From Acidithiobacillus sulfuriphilus (lineage in GTDB: Bacteria > Pseudomonadota > Gammaproteobacteria > Acidithiobacillales > Acidithiobacillaceae): a stretch of 13,774 bases of DNA. The notes below the pieces were generated by a model. It did no database searches. It saw only the letters and a list, made by a program, of their open reading frames with translations, and had not been told where the DNA came from. This document shows, piece by piece, positions 5,079 to 12,415 of this stretch (positions are counted from its first letter, which is position 1; each line of letters starts with the position of its first letter). The stretch is taken from contig NZ_RIZI01000119.1 in the NCBI RefSeq assembly GCF_003721225.1, forward strand, positions 1 to 13,774. The letters run 5' to 3'. The position numbers and the translations under genes are program-made.

Positions 5079-6621
5079 GGGGCAGCCGCCGGTGCAAGAG
5101 TTCTCGGATTTCCTGCACCCCCAGCAACCACGCCCCGGCCAGGTAGAGCAGGGCGGCGAGGAGGATGAGCACCCCTAGGCGGAGGAAGCGTTCGCCCATG
5201 GACAGGGCCAGCCACAGCGAATCGGCGCCGCGGAAATAATAGAGCAGCAGGCCCATGAGCACGGCCAGCCCCGAAGATTTGGCCAGGAAGAGGGCCCAGC
5301 CCGGCATGGGCCGGTAGCTTTCATCGCGATAGAGGCGCCGCCCCAGCAGGACGGCATTGACCAGGGCGGCGAAGCTGGTGGCCAGGGCCAGACCGAGTTG
5401 CTGCAGGGGCCAGGCGAGGATGAGGCTGAGGACCATATTGGTGGCGACGCTGATCATGCCGAACTTCACCGGTGTGCGGGTGTTCTGCCGCGCGTAGAAG
5501 GCCGGCGCCAGGACCCGGGCGGCAATGATGGGGAGGATGCCCAGGCCGTAGCCCAGGAGGCTGAGATAGCTCTCCCGGGCATCTTGGGCGGTGTAGGCGC
5601 CGTAGCGAAAGAGGCTGATGAGCAGCGGTCCGCCCAGCAGCAGCAGGCCGATGGTGGCGGGCAGGCCGATGAGCCAGGTCAGGCGCAGGGCCCAGTCGAG
5701 GGTGTGGCGGAATTGCGGCGACTGCTCCGCCGCCTGGCGGGAGAGCATGGGCAGCACCACCGTCCCCAGGGCGACGCCGAAGACGCCGAGGGGGAACTCC
5801 ACCAGTCGATCCGAATAGTAGAGATAGGAGACGACATTGGCGCCCACCAGGGAGGCGAGGATGGTGTTGAGGAAGAGGTTGATCTGCGCCACCGAGGCGC
5901 CAAAGGCGGCCGGTCCCATGAGGCGCAGGACCTTGAGCACGCCGGGATCGCGGCGGCGCAGGCGCGGCCAGCGCAGGTGGCCCACCCGTTTCAGGGCGGG
6001 CAACTGAAAGAGGATCTGGAGCACTCCGCCGGCGAATACCCCCCAGGCTACGGCGACCGCCGGCTGGGCCAGGTGCGGGGCCCACCACAGGGCGGCGGCG
6101 ATGATGCTGAGATTGAGGAATACGGGCGTGAAGGCGGGCACCGTAAAACGCCCGTAGGTATTGAGGATGCCCCCCGCCAGGGCCACCAGGGAGATGAAAA
6201 AAAGATAGGGGAAGGTAATGCGCAGCAGTTCCACGGTGAGGGCGAATTTGGCCGGGTTGCCGGCGAAGCCGGGGGCGATGGCATAGACGATGGCGGTGGC
6301 GGCGAGCATGCCCACGACCGTCACCACGGCCAGGGTCAGGGCGAGCCAGCCCGCCACGTCCTCCACAAAGGCCCGGGTTTCCTCGGGGCTGCGGGTGGTC
6401 CGGTATTCCCCGAGGACCGGCACGAAGGACTGGGAAAAGGCCCCCTCGCCAAAGAGGCGGCGGAAGAGGTTGGGGACGCGAAAGGCCACGAAAAAGGCAT
6501 CGGCCATCTCGCCGGCGCCAAAGAGCCGCGCCAGGATCACGTCGCGCACGAAACCCAGCAGACGCGACACCATGGTGTTGCTTCCTACTTTCAGGACGCT
6601 GCGGAGCGGGTTGTGGCTCAT
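5068..6621 (-). CDS. murJ: Lipid II flippase MurJ
   Basis: A 517-residue MurJ, close to the usual length of about 510. MurJ moves lipid-linked peptidoglycan precursor (lipid II) from the inner to the outer face of the cytoplasmic membrane and is normally essential. The N-terminus contains the family signature SRLLGFVRDVILARLFGAGE, then MADAFFVAFRVPNLFRRLFG and EGAFSQSFVPVLGEYR. Residues equivalent to functional E. coli positions are present: Arg20, Arg26, Asp41, Arg54, and the Arg in YYSDRLVEFP. Around 14 membrane helices follow. The start MSHNPLRSVLK aligns with the family; the Shine-Dalgarno sequence is weak. It is the first gene of a minus-strand unit with the DUF2203 gene and is divergent from the regulator gene at 6800. 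No damage is visible. Confidence 0.97.
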   Translation of the reverse strand: MSHNPLRSVLKVGSNTMVSRLLGFVRDVILARLFGAGEMADAFFVAFRVPNLFRRLFGEGAFSQSFVPVLGEYRTTRSPEETRAFVEDVAGWLALTLAVVTVVGMLAATAIVYAIAPGFAGNPAKFALTVELLRITFPYLFFISLVALAGGILNTYGRFTVPAFTPVFLNLSIIAAALWWAPHLAQPAVAVAWGVFAGGVLQILFQLPALKRVGHLRWPRLRRRDPGVLKVLRLMGPAAFGASVAQINLFLNTILASLVGANVVSYLYYSDRLVEFPLGVFGVALGTVVLPMLSRQAAEQSPQFRHTLDWALRLTWLIGLPATIGLLLLGGPLLISLFRYGAYTAQDARESYLSLLGYGLGILPIIAARVLAPAFYARQNTRTPVKFGMISVATNMVLSLILAWPLQQLGLALATSFAALVNAVLLGRRLYRDESYRPMPGWALFLAKSSGLAVLMGLLLYYFRGADSLWLALSMGERFLRLGVLILLAALLYLAGAWLLGVQEIRELLHRRLPHAG

Positions 6622-6660
6622 GCCGCAGGTATCGTGGCTGGCGGGGAGATCATTGTTTGG

Positions 6661-6689
6661 ATTGTGACATGACGGGAGAAGGGCGCCAA
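6661..6689 (-). promoter_or_regulatory. Candidate murJ promoter
   Basis: On the minus strand TTGGCG (complement of 6684-6689), a 17-base spacer and CACAAT (complement of 6661-6666) form a plausible sigma-70-type promoter. The transcript would have a leader of about 33 bases before the murJ ATG. Confidence 0.35.
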
Positions 6690-6763
6690 GGCGGTTGCCG
6701 GGCCGCCGCCAGGATCATGACAGCCCTGGAGGCGATGTCCGAAAGGCGGTCTGATCATAATTA

Positions 6764-6792
6764 TTGGCATCATGTCCGTTTTTACGTACACT
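6764..6792 (+). promoter_or_regulatory. Promoter of the regulator-hyf operon
   Basis: TTGGCA at 6764-6769, exactly 17 bases, and TACACT at 6787-6792 give a good sigma-70-type promoter (5/6 and 4/6 matches). The ATG of the regulator begins 8 bases after the -10, so transcription should start at or within a base or so of the ATG. No Shine-Dalgarno sequence precedes that ATG, consistent with leaderless translation. The -35 lies in an AT-rich stretch with several ATCAT repeats (6715-6773) that could hold an operator. Confidence 0.6.
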
Positions 6793-6799
6793 GCCCGCC

Positions 6800-7345
6800 A
6801 TGCAGAAAGTCAGCGAAAGGATTCGGCAGATGCGTGAGGAGCAGGCTTTGTCCCTGCGTGCCCTGGCCGAGCGGGCGGATGTTTCCGCCAGTGCCCTTTC
6901 GCAGATCGAAGCGGGACAGAACTCTCCGTCCATTGCGACCCTGGAGAAGATCTGCGCGGCCCTGGGGGTTTCCATTGCCGCGCTCTTCGATGAAGGGGAT
7001 ACGGAGGGGGTGCCGCTGGTCATGCGTGCCGGTGAACGGCGCAAGGTCTACAGTGCCGGTTCCCATGCCAGTATCGAACCGCTGGCGCGGGGGCTGGCGC
7101 GCAAGAAGATGCAGCCGCTGCTGATGGTCCTGGAAGCGGGCGGCGAATGCGGCGAACACCCTTACGCGAGTGCCGAGGGCGAGGAGTTTGCCATGGTCAT
7201 TCACGGCGCGGCGCGCTTCGAGCAGCAGGGAACGGCGAGCGAACTGCGGGCCGGCGACGCCATCTACTACGATCCGCGCCTGCCCCATAACTGGCACAAC
7301 GCCAGCAGCGGTCCCACGACCCTGCTCGTCGTGGTGGCGCAATGA
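6800..7345 (+). CDS. XRE-family transcriptional regulator with C-terminal cupin domain
   Basis: A 181-residue regulator. Residues 3-65 form an XRE helix-turn-helix (RIRQMREEQALSLRALAERA, then DVSASALSQIEAGQNSPSIA). Residues 105-180 form a cupin barrel with possible metal- or ligand-binding residues His120, Glu128/129, His163 and His166 (LPHNWHN). Regulators of this build usually sense a small metabolite or metal with the cupin and repress or activate a nearby operon. The ATG at 6800 is chosen over the TTG at 6764 because the latter is the -35 box and the HTH homology starts at residue 3. Its stop shares an ATGA with the hyfB-like start, so the regulator is the first gene of the membrane-complex operon and probably controls it together with itself. 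The inducer cannot be told from the sequence. Confidence 0.92.
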   Translation: MQKVSERIRQMREEQALSLRALAERADVSASALSQIEAGQNSPSIATLEKICAALGVSIAALFDEGDTEGVPLVMRAGERRKVYSAGSHASIEPLARGLARKKMQPLLMVLEAGGECGEHPYASAEGEEFAMVIHGAARFEQQGTASELRAGDAIYYDPRLPHNWHNASSGPTTLLVVVAQ

Positions 7346-9330
7346 CGGCGGTCCTGCCTCTGGATCTGGCCATGGCGGCCCTGCTCTCGTGGCTGGGTCT
7401 GGGGTTGCTGGGCTTTGCCCTGGGGGGGTACCAGACCCTGGCCTGCCGCGCGGTTTTCCCCCTGAGCACCATGGGCGGACTGCTCCTCGCCGCAGCGGGG
7501 CTCTGGGCCTCGACGGCAACGCCCGACGTCCTGCAGATCTCCGGCCCCTTCCCCGTCCTGCCCTGGTCCTTTCGCCTGGATCCCCTCTCGGGTTTTTTCC
7601 TGATCCTGCTCGGACTGCTCGCCGCCGCTGTTTCGGTCTTTGCCACCGGTTATTTCCGGCCGCTGCCAGCGGCTGCCCTGCGTCGGCTCTTTCTGCAATA
7701 CCAGGGCTTTTTGCTGGGGATGGGGCTGGTCCTGCTGGCCGACAACGCTTACACCTTTTTGGTCGCCTGGGAGATCATGGCCATCGCCTCCTATTTTCTG
7801 GTGGTGACGGAACATGAGGAGGAGGGCAGCCGGCGGGCCGGTTTCTTGTATCTTCTCATCGCCCACCTGGGCGCCCTGGCCATTCTCCTTGGTTTTGCCG
7901 TGCTGGCGGGGGTGCAAATCCTGCAGGGCGGGAGTTTCGCCGCCATGATGCAGGCCCAGCTCAGTCCTTTCTGGGCGTCGGCGGCGTTTTTGCTGACCTT
8001 CTTCGGCTTCGGCGCCAAGGCCGGCCTCCTGCCCTTGCATATCTGGTTGCCCGAGGCCCATCCGGCCGCCCCCGCACCGGTTTCCGCCCTCATGAGCGGG
8101 GCCATGCTGCAGACGGCCTTCTACGGCATGCTGCGCGTGGATTTTCTCTTTTTGCCCCAGGCGGCGGAATGGTGGGGCCCTTTCGTCCTGCTGGTGGGCC
8201 TGGCCAGCGCCCTTTTTGCGGTCCTCTTTGCGGCGGCGCAGACCGACATGAAGCGGCTTTTGGCCTATTCGTCCATGGAAAACATGGGCCTGATCATGGT
8301 GGCCATGGGCCTGGCGCTGATCTTCCGCGCCCACGGTCTTAATGCGTTGGCGGCCCTGGCCCTCATTGCGGCCCTCTATCACGCCTTGAATCATGCCTTT
8401 TTCAAGAGCCTGCTGTTCCTTGGCAGCGGGAGCGTGCTGCATGCCGCCGGGACGGTGGCCATGGACCGCTTGGGCGGCCTCATCCAGCGGATGCCGCAGA
8501 CGGCCTTTTTCATGCTGGTGGGGGTGCTGGCCATTGCGGGCTTGCCGCCCCTCAATGGCTTCGTTTCCGAGTGGCTGCTCCTGCAGGCCTTTTTGCTGGC
8601 CCCCGCCCTGCCCCAAAGCACCCTGAGCGCCGTCCTGCCCCTGGCGGCCTCCGGAGTGGTGCTGTCCGCCGCCTTGGCGGCCTATGCCATGGTCAAGTTT
8701 TACGGCATCTCCTTCCTGGGGCAGCCCAGGGCCCATTTGCCGGTCCATGAGACCGGGCGCTGGGAGCGTAGCGCCATGGGCCTTCTCGCTATGGCCTGCG
8801 TTGCCCTGGGCCTGTTCCCGGGCGTTCTGATCGGCCTTCTCGATCCGGTGATCCGGGAGATGGTGGGACAAGGCCTCGGGCAACAGGGCTGGCTGTGGTT
8901 GACGCCGGTTTCCGCCCAGCGGGCCAGCTACAGCCCGGTCATGTTCCTCTTCGGGATCGCCCTGGCCCTCGGCGTCGCCTTTGTGCTGGTGTGGTGGCGC
9001 TTTGGCCGCCCGTTGCGCCGCGCCGGCGTCTGGGCCTGCGGCTTTCCGCTGCGCACGGCACGCATGCAGGATAGCCCCCTGGGTTTTGTCGAGCCCCTGT
9101 TGCGCATTTTCCGCCCCGTTTTCCAGTTGCGCCGGGAAGCATTGTCAACGGCGGCGCCGCGCCTCGGTCTGCAGTTGGGGGAACCCGTCACCGCCTACCT
9201 GTATCGCCCCCTGGCCGCCACTGCGGCCTGGCTGTCGGCCCAGATGGTGCGCCTGCAGCAGGGACGCATCACGGTGTATCTCCTGTACAGCTTCCTGACC
9301 CTGCTCCTGCTCCTGGCGCTGCTGCGATGA
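7342..9330 (+). CDS. hyfB: Hydrogenase-4 component B-like subunit (Mrp/NuoL-M-N-type ion pump)
   Basis: A 662-residue membrane protein of the NuoL/M/N-MrpA/D family, closest in type to HyfB/HycC. The proton-channel residues are present: Glu144 in WEIMAIASYF, Lys226 in FGFGAKAGLLPLHIWLPEAH, Lys304 in DMKRLLAYSSMENMG and Lys355 in HALNHAFFKSLLFLGSG. A long C-terminal extension includes a further transmembrane span and a soluble segment (RRAGVWACGFPLRTARMQDS), as in HyfB-type proteins. It should use energy from electron transfer to move H+ or Na+ across the cytoplasmic membrane. It overlaps the regulator gene before it and the hyfC-like gene after it by 4 bp each. It is not the NuoL of complex I: it has HyfB-type context and lacks the long lateral NuoL helix region. 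Confidence 0.92.
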   Translation: MTAVLPLDLAMAALLSWLGLGLLGFALGGYQTLACRAVFPLSTMGGLLLAAAGLWASTATPDVLQISGPFPVLPWSFRLDPLSGFFLILLGLLAAAVSVFATGYFRPLPAAALRRLFLQYQGFLLGMGLVLLADNAYTFLVAWEIMAIASYFLVVTEHEEEGSRRAGFLYLLIAHLGALAILLGFAVLAGVQILQGGSFAAMMQAQLSPFWASAAFLLTFFGFGAKAGLLPLHIWLPEAHPAAPAPVSALMSGAMLQTAFYGMLRVDFLFLPQAAEWWGPFVLLVGLASALFAVLFAAAQTDMKRLLAYSSMENMGLIMVAMGLALIFRAHGLNALAALALIAALYHALNHAFFKSLLFLGSGSVLHAAGTVAMDRLGGLIQRMPQTAFFMLVGVLAIAGLPPLNGFVSEWLLLQAFLLAPALPQSTLSAVLPLAASGVVLSAALAAYAMVKFYGISFLGQPRAHLPVHETGRWERSAMGLLAMACVALGLFPGVLIGLLDPVIREMVGQGLGQQGWLWLTPVSAQRASYSPVMFLFGIALALGVAFVLVWWRFGRPLRRAGVWACGFPLRTARMQDSPLGFVEPLLRIFRPVFQLRREALSTAAPRLGLQLGEPVTAYLYRPLAATAAWLSAQMVRLQQGRITVYLLYSFLTLLLLLALLR

Positions 9331-10271
9331 TGGCCGCGAACCTCTTCCAAGTCCTGCAAACCCTGCTGGTGCTCCTGCTGGCGCCGCTCTTTGCCGGCTA
9401 TCTGCAGAATGCCCGCGCCCTGCTGCAAAACCGGCGGCCGGCCGGGATCCTGCAGCCTTACCGGGATCTCCTGCGCCTCTTCCACAAGGAGTCCATCATC
9501 GCCGAGGGGACGTCCTGGCTCTTTCGCGCCACGCCCTACCTCCTTTTTGCGGCCATGTGGCTGGCGGCGGGGATCGTTCCCATCCTGGCCACCGCCCTGC
9601 CCCTGGCGCCGGCGGCCGACGTCATCGCCCTGGTGGGCCTCTTCGCCCTGGCGCGGGTCTTTCAGGTACTGGCGGCCATGGATACCGGCACCGCCTTCGG
9701 CACCTTGGGGGCGCGCCGGGAGATGCTGGTGGCGGCCATGGCGGAGCCGGCCTTGCTGGCCGCCCTGTTCACCGCCTCTCTGTTGTCCCATTCCACCTCC
9801 CTGAGCAGTATTGTGGATCATCTGGAGAGTCTGCGCTTCGCCCTGCATCCCAGCATGGTCTTTGCCGCAGCCGCTTTTTTCATGGTGCTGCTGGCGGAGA
9901 ATGCCCGTATCCCCGTGGACAATCCCGCTACCCACCTGGAGCTGACCATGATCCACGAGGCCATGATCCTCGAATACTCGGGCCGCCACCTGGCCCTGGT
10001 GGAGTGGGCGGCGCAGATCAAACTGCTGCTCTATGTGGGGATCGGCATTGCCCTTTTCCTGCCCTGGGGAATCGCCCCGGCGGGCGATCTCGCGGCCTTG
10101 CCGGCGGCCGCTTTCTGGCTGGCGCTCAAGCTCCTCGCCGCCGGCGCGGTCCTCGCCGTCATCGAAACCCTGCTCGCCAAGCTGCGCCTCTTCCGCGCTC
10201 CGGAGTTCATGGCCACGGCCTTTCTGTTGGGGGTGATCGGGCTCTTGAGTTATTTCATGTTGGGGGCCTGA
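9327..10271 (+). CDS. hyfC: Hydrogenase-4 component C-like subunit (NuoH-type membrane anchor)
   Basis: A 314-residue NuoH/HyfC-family membrane protein that links the soluble electron-transfer arm to the membrane pumps. Family motifs include YRDLLRLFHKESIIAEGTSW near residues 45-64, the loop TAFGTLGARREMLVAAMAEP near residues 122-141, and AENARIPVDNPATHLELTMI (190-209) followed by HEAMILEYSG. These charged loops line the quinone-like or active-site channel in relatives. About eight membrane helices are expected. It starts within the hyfB-like gene (ATGATG overlapping TGA) and ends one base before the hyfE-like ATG, so translation is tightly coupled. Confidence 0.94.
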   Translation: MMAANLFQVLQTLLVLLLAPLFAGYLQNARALLQNRRPAGILQPYRDLLRLFHKESIIAEGTSWLFRATPYLLFAAMWLAAGIVPILATALPLAPAADVIALVGLFALARVFQVLAAMDTGTAFGTLGARREMLVAAMAEPALLAALFTASLLSHSTSLSSIVDHLESLRFALHPSMVFAAAAFFMVLLAENARIPVDNPATHLELTMIHEAMILEYSGRHLALVEWAAQIKLLLYVGIGIALFLPWGIAPAGDLAALPAAAFWLALKLLAAGAVLAVIETLLAKLRLFRAPEFMATAFLLGVIGLLSYFMLGA

Positions 10272-10272
10272 G

Positions 10273-10950
10273 ATGCTGGTAAGCGCGCATATCGCCGTTT
10301 GGGGGACGTCGCTGCTGAAGCTGCTCGCTGCCATGCTCCTGCTCATCGGCTTTGCCATGTTGGCGCAGCGGCGCCTCCTGACCCTCATCCACCTGCTTGC
10401 CTGGCAAGGCTTCGTCCTTGCCCTGGGGACGGCCCTGGTGGCCCTCCTCACCGGCCAGACGGAACTGTGGTATTCGGCTGCCCTGTCCTTGGGGCTCAAG
10501 GCGTTGCTGATTCCCGCCGTCCTGCATCGCCTCCTGCGCCGTCTCAAGGTCCGTGGCGACGTGGAAGCGGTGATCAATATCCCCACCACGCTCTTGCTGG
10601 GTATTGTGCTGGTGATCTTCGCCTTCAGTCTGGCCGCGCCCATCAGCGCCCTGACGGGCACCATCACCCGCGGCATGGTGGGCATCGCCCTGGCGGCGGT
10701 GCTCCTGTCCTTCCTGATGATGATCACCCGCCGCAAGGCCATTTCCCAAGTCGTTGGCTTTCTGGCCATGGATAACGGGCTCTTCTTCGCGGCCACCAGC
10801 GCTACCCTGGGGATGCCCATGATCGTCGAACTCGGTGTGGCCCTGGATGCGCTCATCGGCTTCGTCATCCTCGGGATCTTCTTTTTCCAGATGCGCGAGA
10901 CCTTCGACAGCATGGATCTCTCCCATCTCGAACGTATTCGCGAGGAATGA
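10273..10950 (+). CDS. hyfE: Hydrogenase-4 component E-like membrane subunit
   Basis: A 225-residue HyfE-type protein with about six membrane helices. HyfE combines a NuoK-like unit with extra helices and sits between NuoH-like and NuoL/M/N-like subunits. Typical stretches are LIHLLAWQGFVLALGTALVA (38-57), LSLGLKALLIPAVLHRLLRR (71-90) and AISQVVGFLAMDNGLFFAAT, ending with the charged tail RETFDSMDLSHLERIREE. The NuoK glutamate position is a glutamine in LLAWQG, as is usual in HyfE. A G-rich stretch (GGGGGC) just before the ATG at 10273 could be its ribosome-binding site. It overlaps the hyfF-like gene in an ATGA. Confidence 0.92.
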   Translation: MLVSAHIAVWGTSLLKLLAAMLLLIGFAMLAQRRLLTLIHLLAWQGFVLALGTALVALLTGQTELWYSAALSLGLKALLIPAVLHRLLRRLKVRGDVEAVINIPTTLLLGIVLVIFAFSLAAPISALTGTITRGMVGIALAAVLLSFLMMITRRKAISQVVGFLAMDNGLFFAATSATLGMPMIVELGVALDALIGFVILGIFFFQMRETFDSMDLSHLERIREE

Positions 10951-12401
10951 TGCTGATTCTACTGGTATTGGCTTGCGCATTTGTCGGCATCCCCCTGCTC
11001 GGGCTGTGGGGATACGGGCGGCCGGGCGGCTGGATCTTCGTGGCGGTGAACGGCCTCACCCTGCTCGCCATCCTGGCGCTGGCCGGACAGGTGGCCATGA
11101 CGGGCGGCTTTACGGCGGGCCATGAGCAGTTCGTGGTGGACGATTTCAGTATGCTGCTGGTCCTCGTCGACGGGGTGGTGGGCTTCAGCACGGCGCTCTT
11201 CTCGCGCGGCTATATGGTCAGGGAAGCGGCGCACTGGCAGCTTTCCCGGGGGCGCATGCGCCTCTATCACGTCATGTTCCAGACCTTTCTCTTTACCATG
11301 CTGCTGGCCTTGCTGACCAACAGCATGGGTATCCTCTGGGTGGCCATGGAAGGGGCGACCCTGGCGACGGTGCTCCTGGTCAGCCTCTTTCGTACCGCCG
11401 AGGGCCTGGAGGCCGCGTGGAAATATTTCATTCTCTGCGGCGTGGGCCTGGCCATGGCCCTGTTTGGCACCATTCTGCTGTACTTCGCGGCGCAGCGGAT
11501 CCTGGGCAGCGGCAGTCAGGCCCTGCTCTGGACCCATCTCGACGGGGTACGGGGGCAGTTGCAGCCCCATGTCATGGCCATCGCCTTCGTCTTCGTGCTG
11601 GTGGGCTACGGCACCAAGGTGGGCCTGGCCCCTTTGCACAACTGGCTTCCCGATGCCCATGCCAGCGGTCCCAGTTCGGTTTCGGCGGTGCTCTCGGGGC
11701 TGCTGCTCAATGTGGCCCTCTATGCCGTCCTGCGCACCAAGGTCCTGGTGGACGGCGCCGTGGGTCCTGATTTCGCGGCGCATCTGCTCATGGGCTTCGG
11801 CCTGCTCTCGCTGCTGGTGGCGGCCTTTTCCATGTTGCGCCAACGTGACGTGAAGCGGCTCTTTGCCTACTCCTCGGTGGAGCACATGGGGCTGGCCACC
11901 TTTGCCTTCGGAGTGGGTGGGTCCGTGGCCAGCTTTGCCGGCATTCTCCACATGCTCAGCCACAGCCTCACCAAGTCGGCGGTCTTTTTCTCCGTCGGCC
12001 AGGCGGTGCAGACGGCGGGCAGCCGCGAGATTCAACGGATCCACGGACTGCTGGAGCACAGCCCGGTCCTGGGTTGGGCCATGATGCTGGCGATCCTCGC
12101 CATCCTCGGGATGCCCCCCAGCGGACTCTTCCTCAGCGAATTTCTCATCATCACCAGCACCATGCACGCCCAGGCCTGGGCCACCCCGCTGTTGCTGCTG
12201 GGCCTGGGCGTGGCCTTCGCGGCCATTTTTCCGCGCCTGCAGGGAATGGTTTTCGGGCGTTCCCCCTGGACCCATGGCGGCCCGGCGCCGGTCGCCATGC
12301 TCCCGGTTTTCGTGCAATTGGCGCTGGTGGGGCTGCTGGGGGTATTCATCCCGGTCGTCCTGGTGCAATGGATGCAGCACGCCGCTGCGTTCCTGAGTTG
12401 A
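10947..12401 (+). CDS. hyfF: Hydrogenase-4 component F-like subunit (second Mrp/NuoL-M-N-type ion pump)
   Basis: A 484-residue antiporter-like membrane subunit of the NuoN/HyfF type. Channel residues are Glu135 in WVAMEGATLATVLLVSL, Lys224 in GYGTKVGLAPLHNWLPDAHA, Lys303 in DVKRLFAYSSVEHMG and Lys343 in HMLSHSLTKSAVFFSVG. It provides a second ion path next to the hyfB-like subunit. E. coli Hyf has a third such subunit, HyfD, which is absent between the hyfC- and hyfE-like genes here. The start MMLILLVLAC overlaps the stop of the hyfE-like gene. The gene ends 14 bases before the large-subunit ATG. Confidence 0.93.
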   Translation: MMLILLVLACAFVGIPLLGLWGYGRPGGWIFVAVNGLTLLAILALAGQVAMTGGFTAGHEQFVVDDFSMLLVLVDGVVGFSTALFSRGYMVREAAHWQLSRGRMRLYHVMFQTFLFTMLLALLTNSMGILWVAMEGATLATVLLVSLFRTAEGLEAAWKYFILCGVGLAMALFGTILLYFAAQRILGSGSQALLWTHLDGVRGQLQPHVMAIAFVFVLVGYGTKVGLAPLHNWLPDAHASGPSSVSAVLSGLLLNVALYAVLRTKVLVDGAVGPDFAAHLLMGFGLLSLLVAAFSMLRQRDVKRLFAYSSVEHMGLATFAFGVGGSVASFAGILHMLSHSLTKSAVFFSVGQAVQTAGSREIQRIHGLLEHSPVLGWAMMLAILAILGMPPSGLFLSEFLIITSTMHAQAWATPLLLLGLGVAFAAIFPRLQGMVFGRSPWTHGGPAPVAMLPVFVQLALVGLLGVFIPVVLVQWMQHAAAFLS

Positions 12402-12403
12402 GC

Positions 12404-12410
12404 AAGGAGG
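12404..12410 (+). promoter_or_regulatory. Strong ribosome-binding site for the large subunit
   Basis: AAGGAGG, a full-consensus Shine-Dalgarno sequence, ends 5 bases before the ATG at 12416. It is the clearest one in the operon. It fixes the start of the large subunit and suggests that subunit is translated independently of the coupled membrane genes. Confidence 0.8.
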
Positions 12411-12415
12411 CGATC

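Noticed and set aside
5398..6672. Long plus-strand open frame of 424 codons opposite murJ
   Set aside because: It is antisense to the fully conserved murJ, has low-complexity G/E/D/H-rich composition typical of GC-rich mirror frames, and resembles no family.
6764..6799. TTG at 6764 as the start of the XRE regulator
   Set aside because: This TTG is the -35 box of the promoter, the 12 extra residues have no similarity to the family, and the HTH domain starts right after the ATG at 6800.
7267..8883. Minus-strand open frame of 538 codons opposite the hyfB-like gene
   Set aside because: A Q/G/H-rich shadow of a clear membrane protein gene; no domain, start signal or operon context.
9195..10913. 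Minus-strand open frame of 572 codons across the hyfC- and hyfE-like genes
   Set aside because: It crosses two real genes on the other strand and has Arg/Ser-rich and Gln/Gly-rich composition of a mirror frame.
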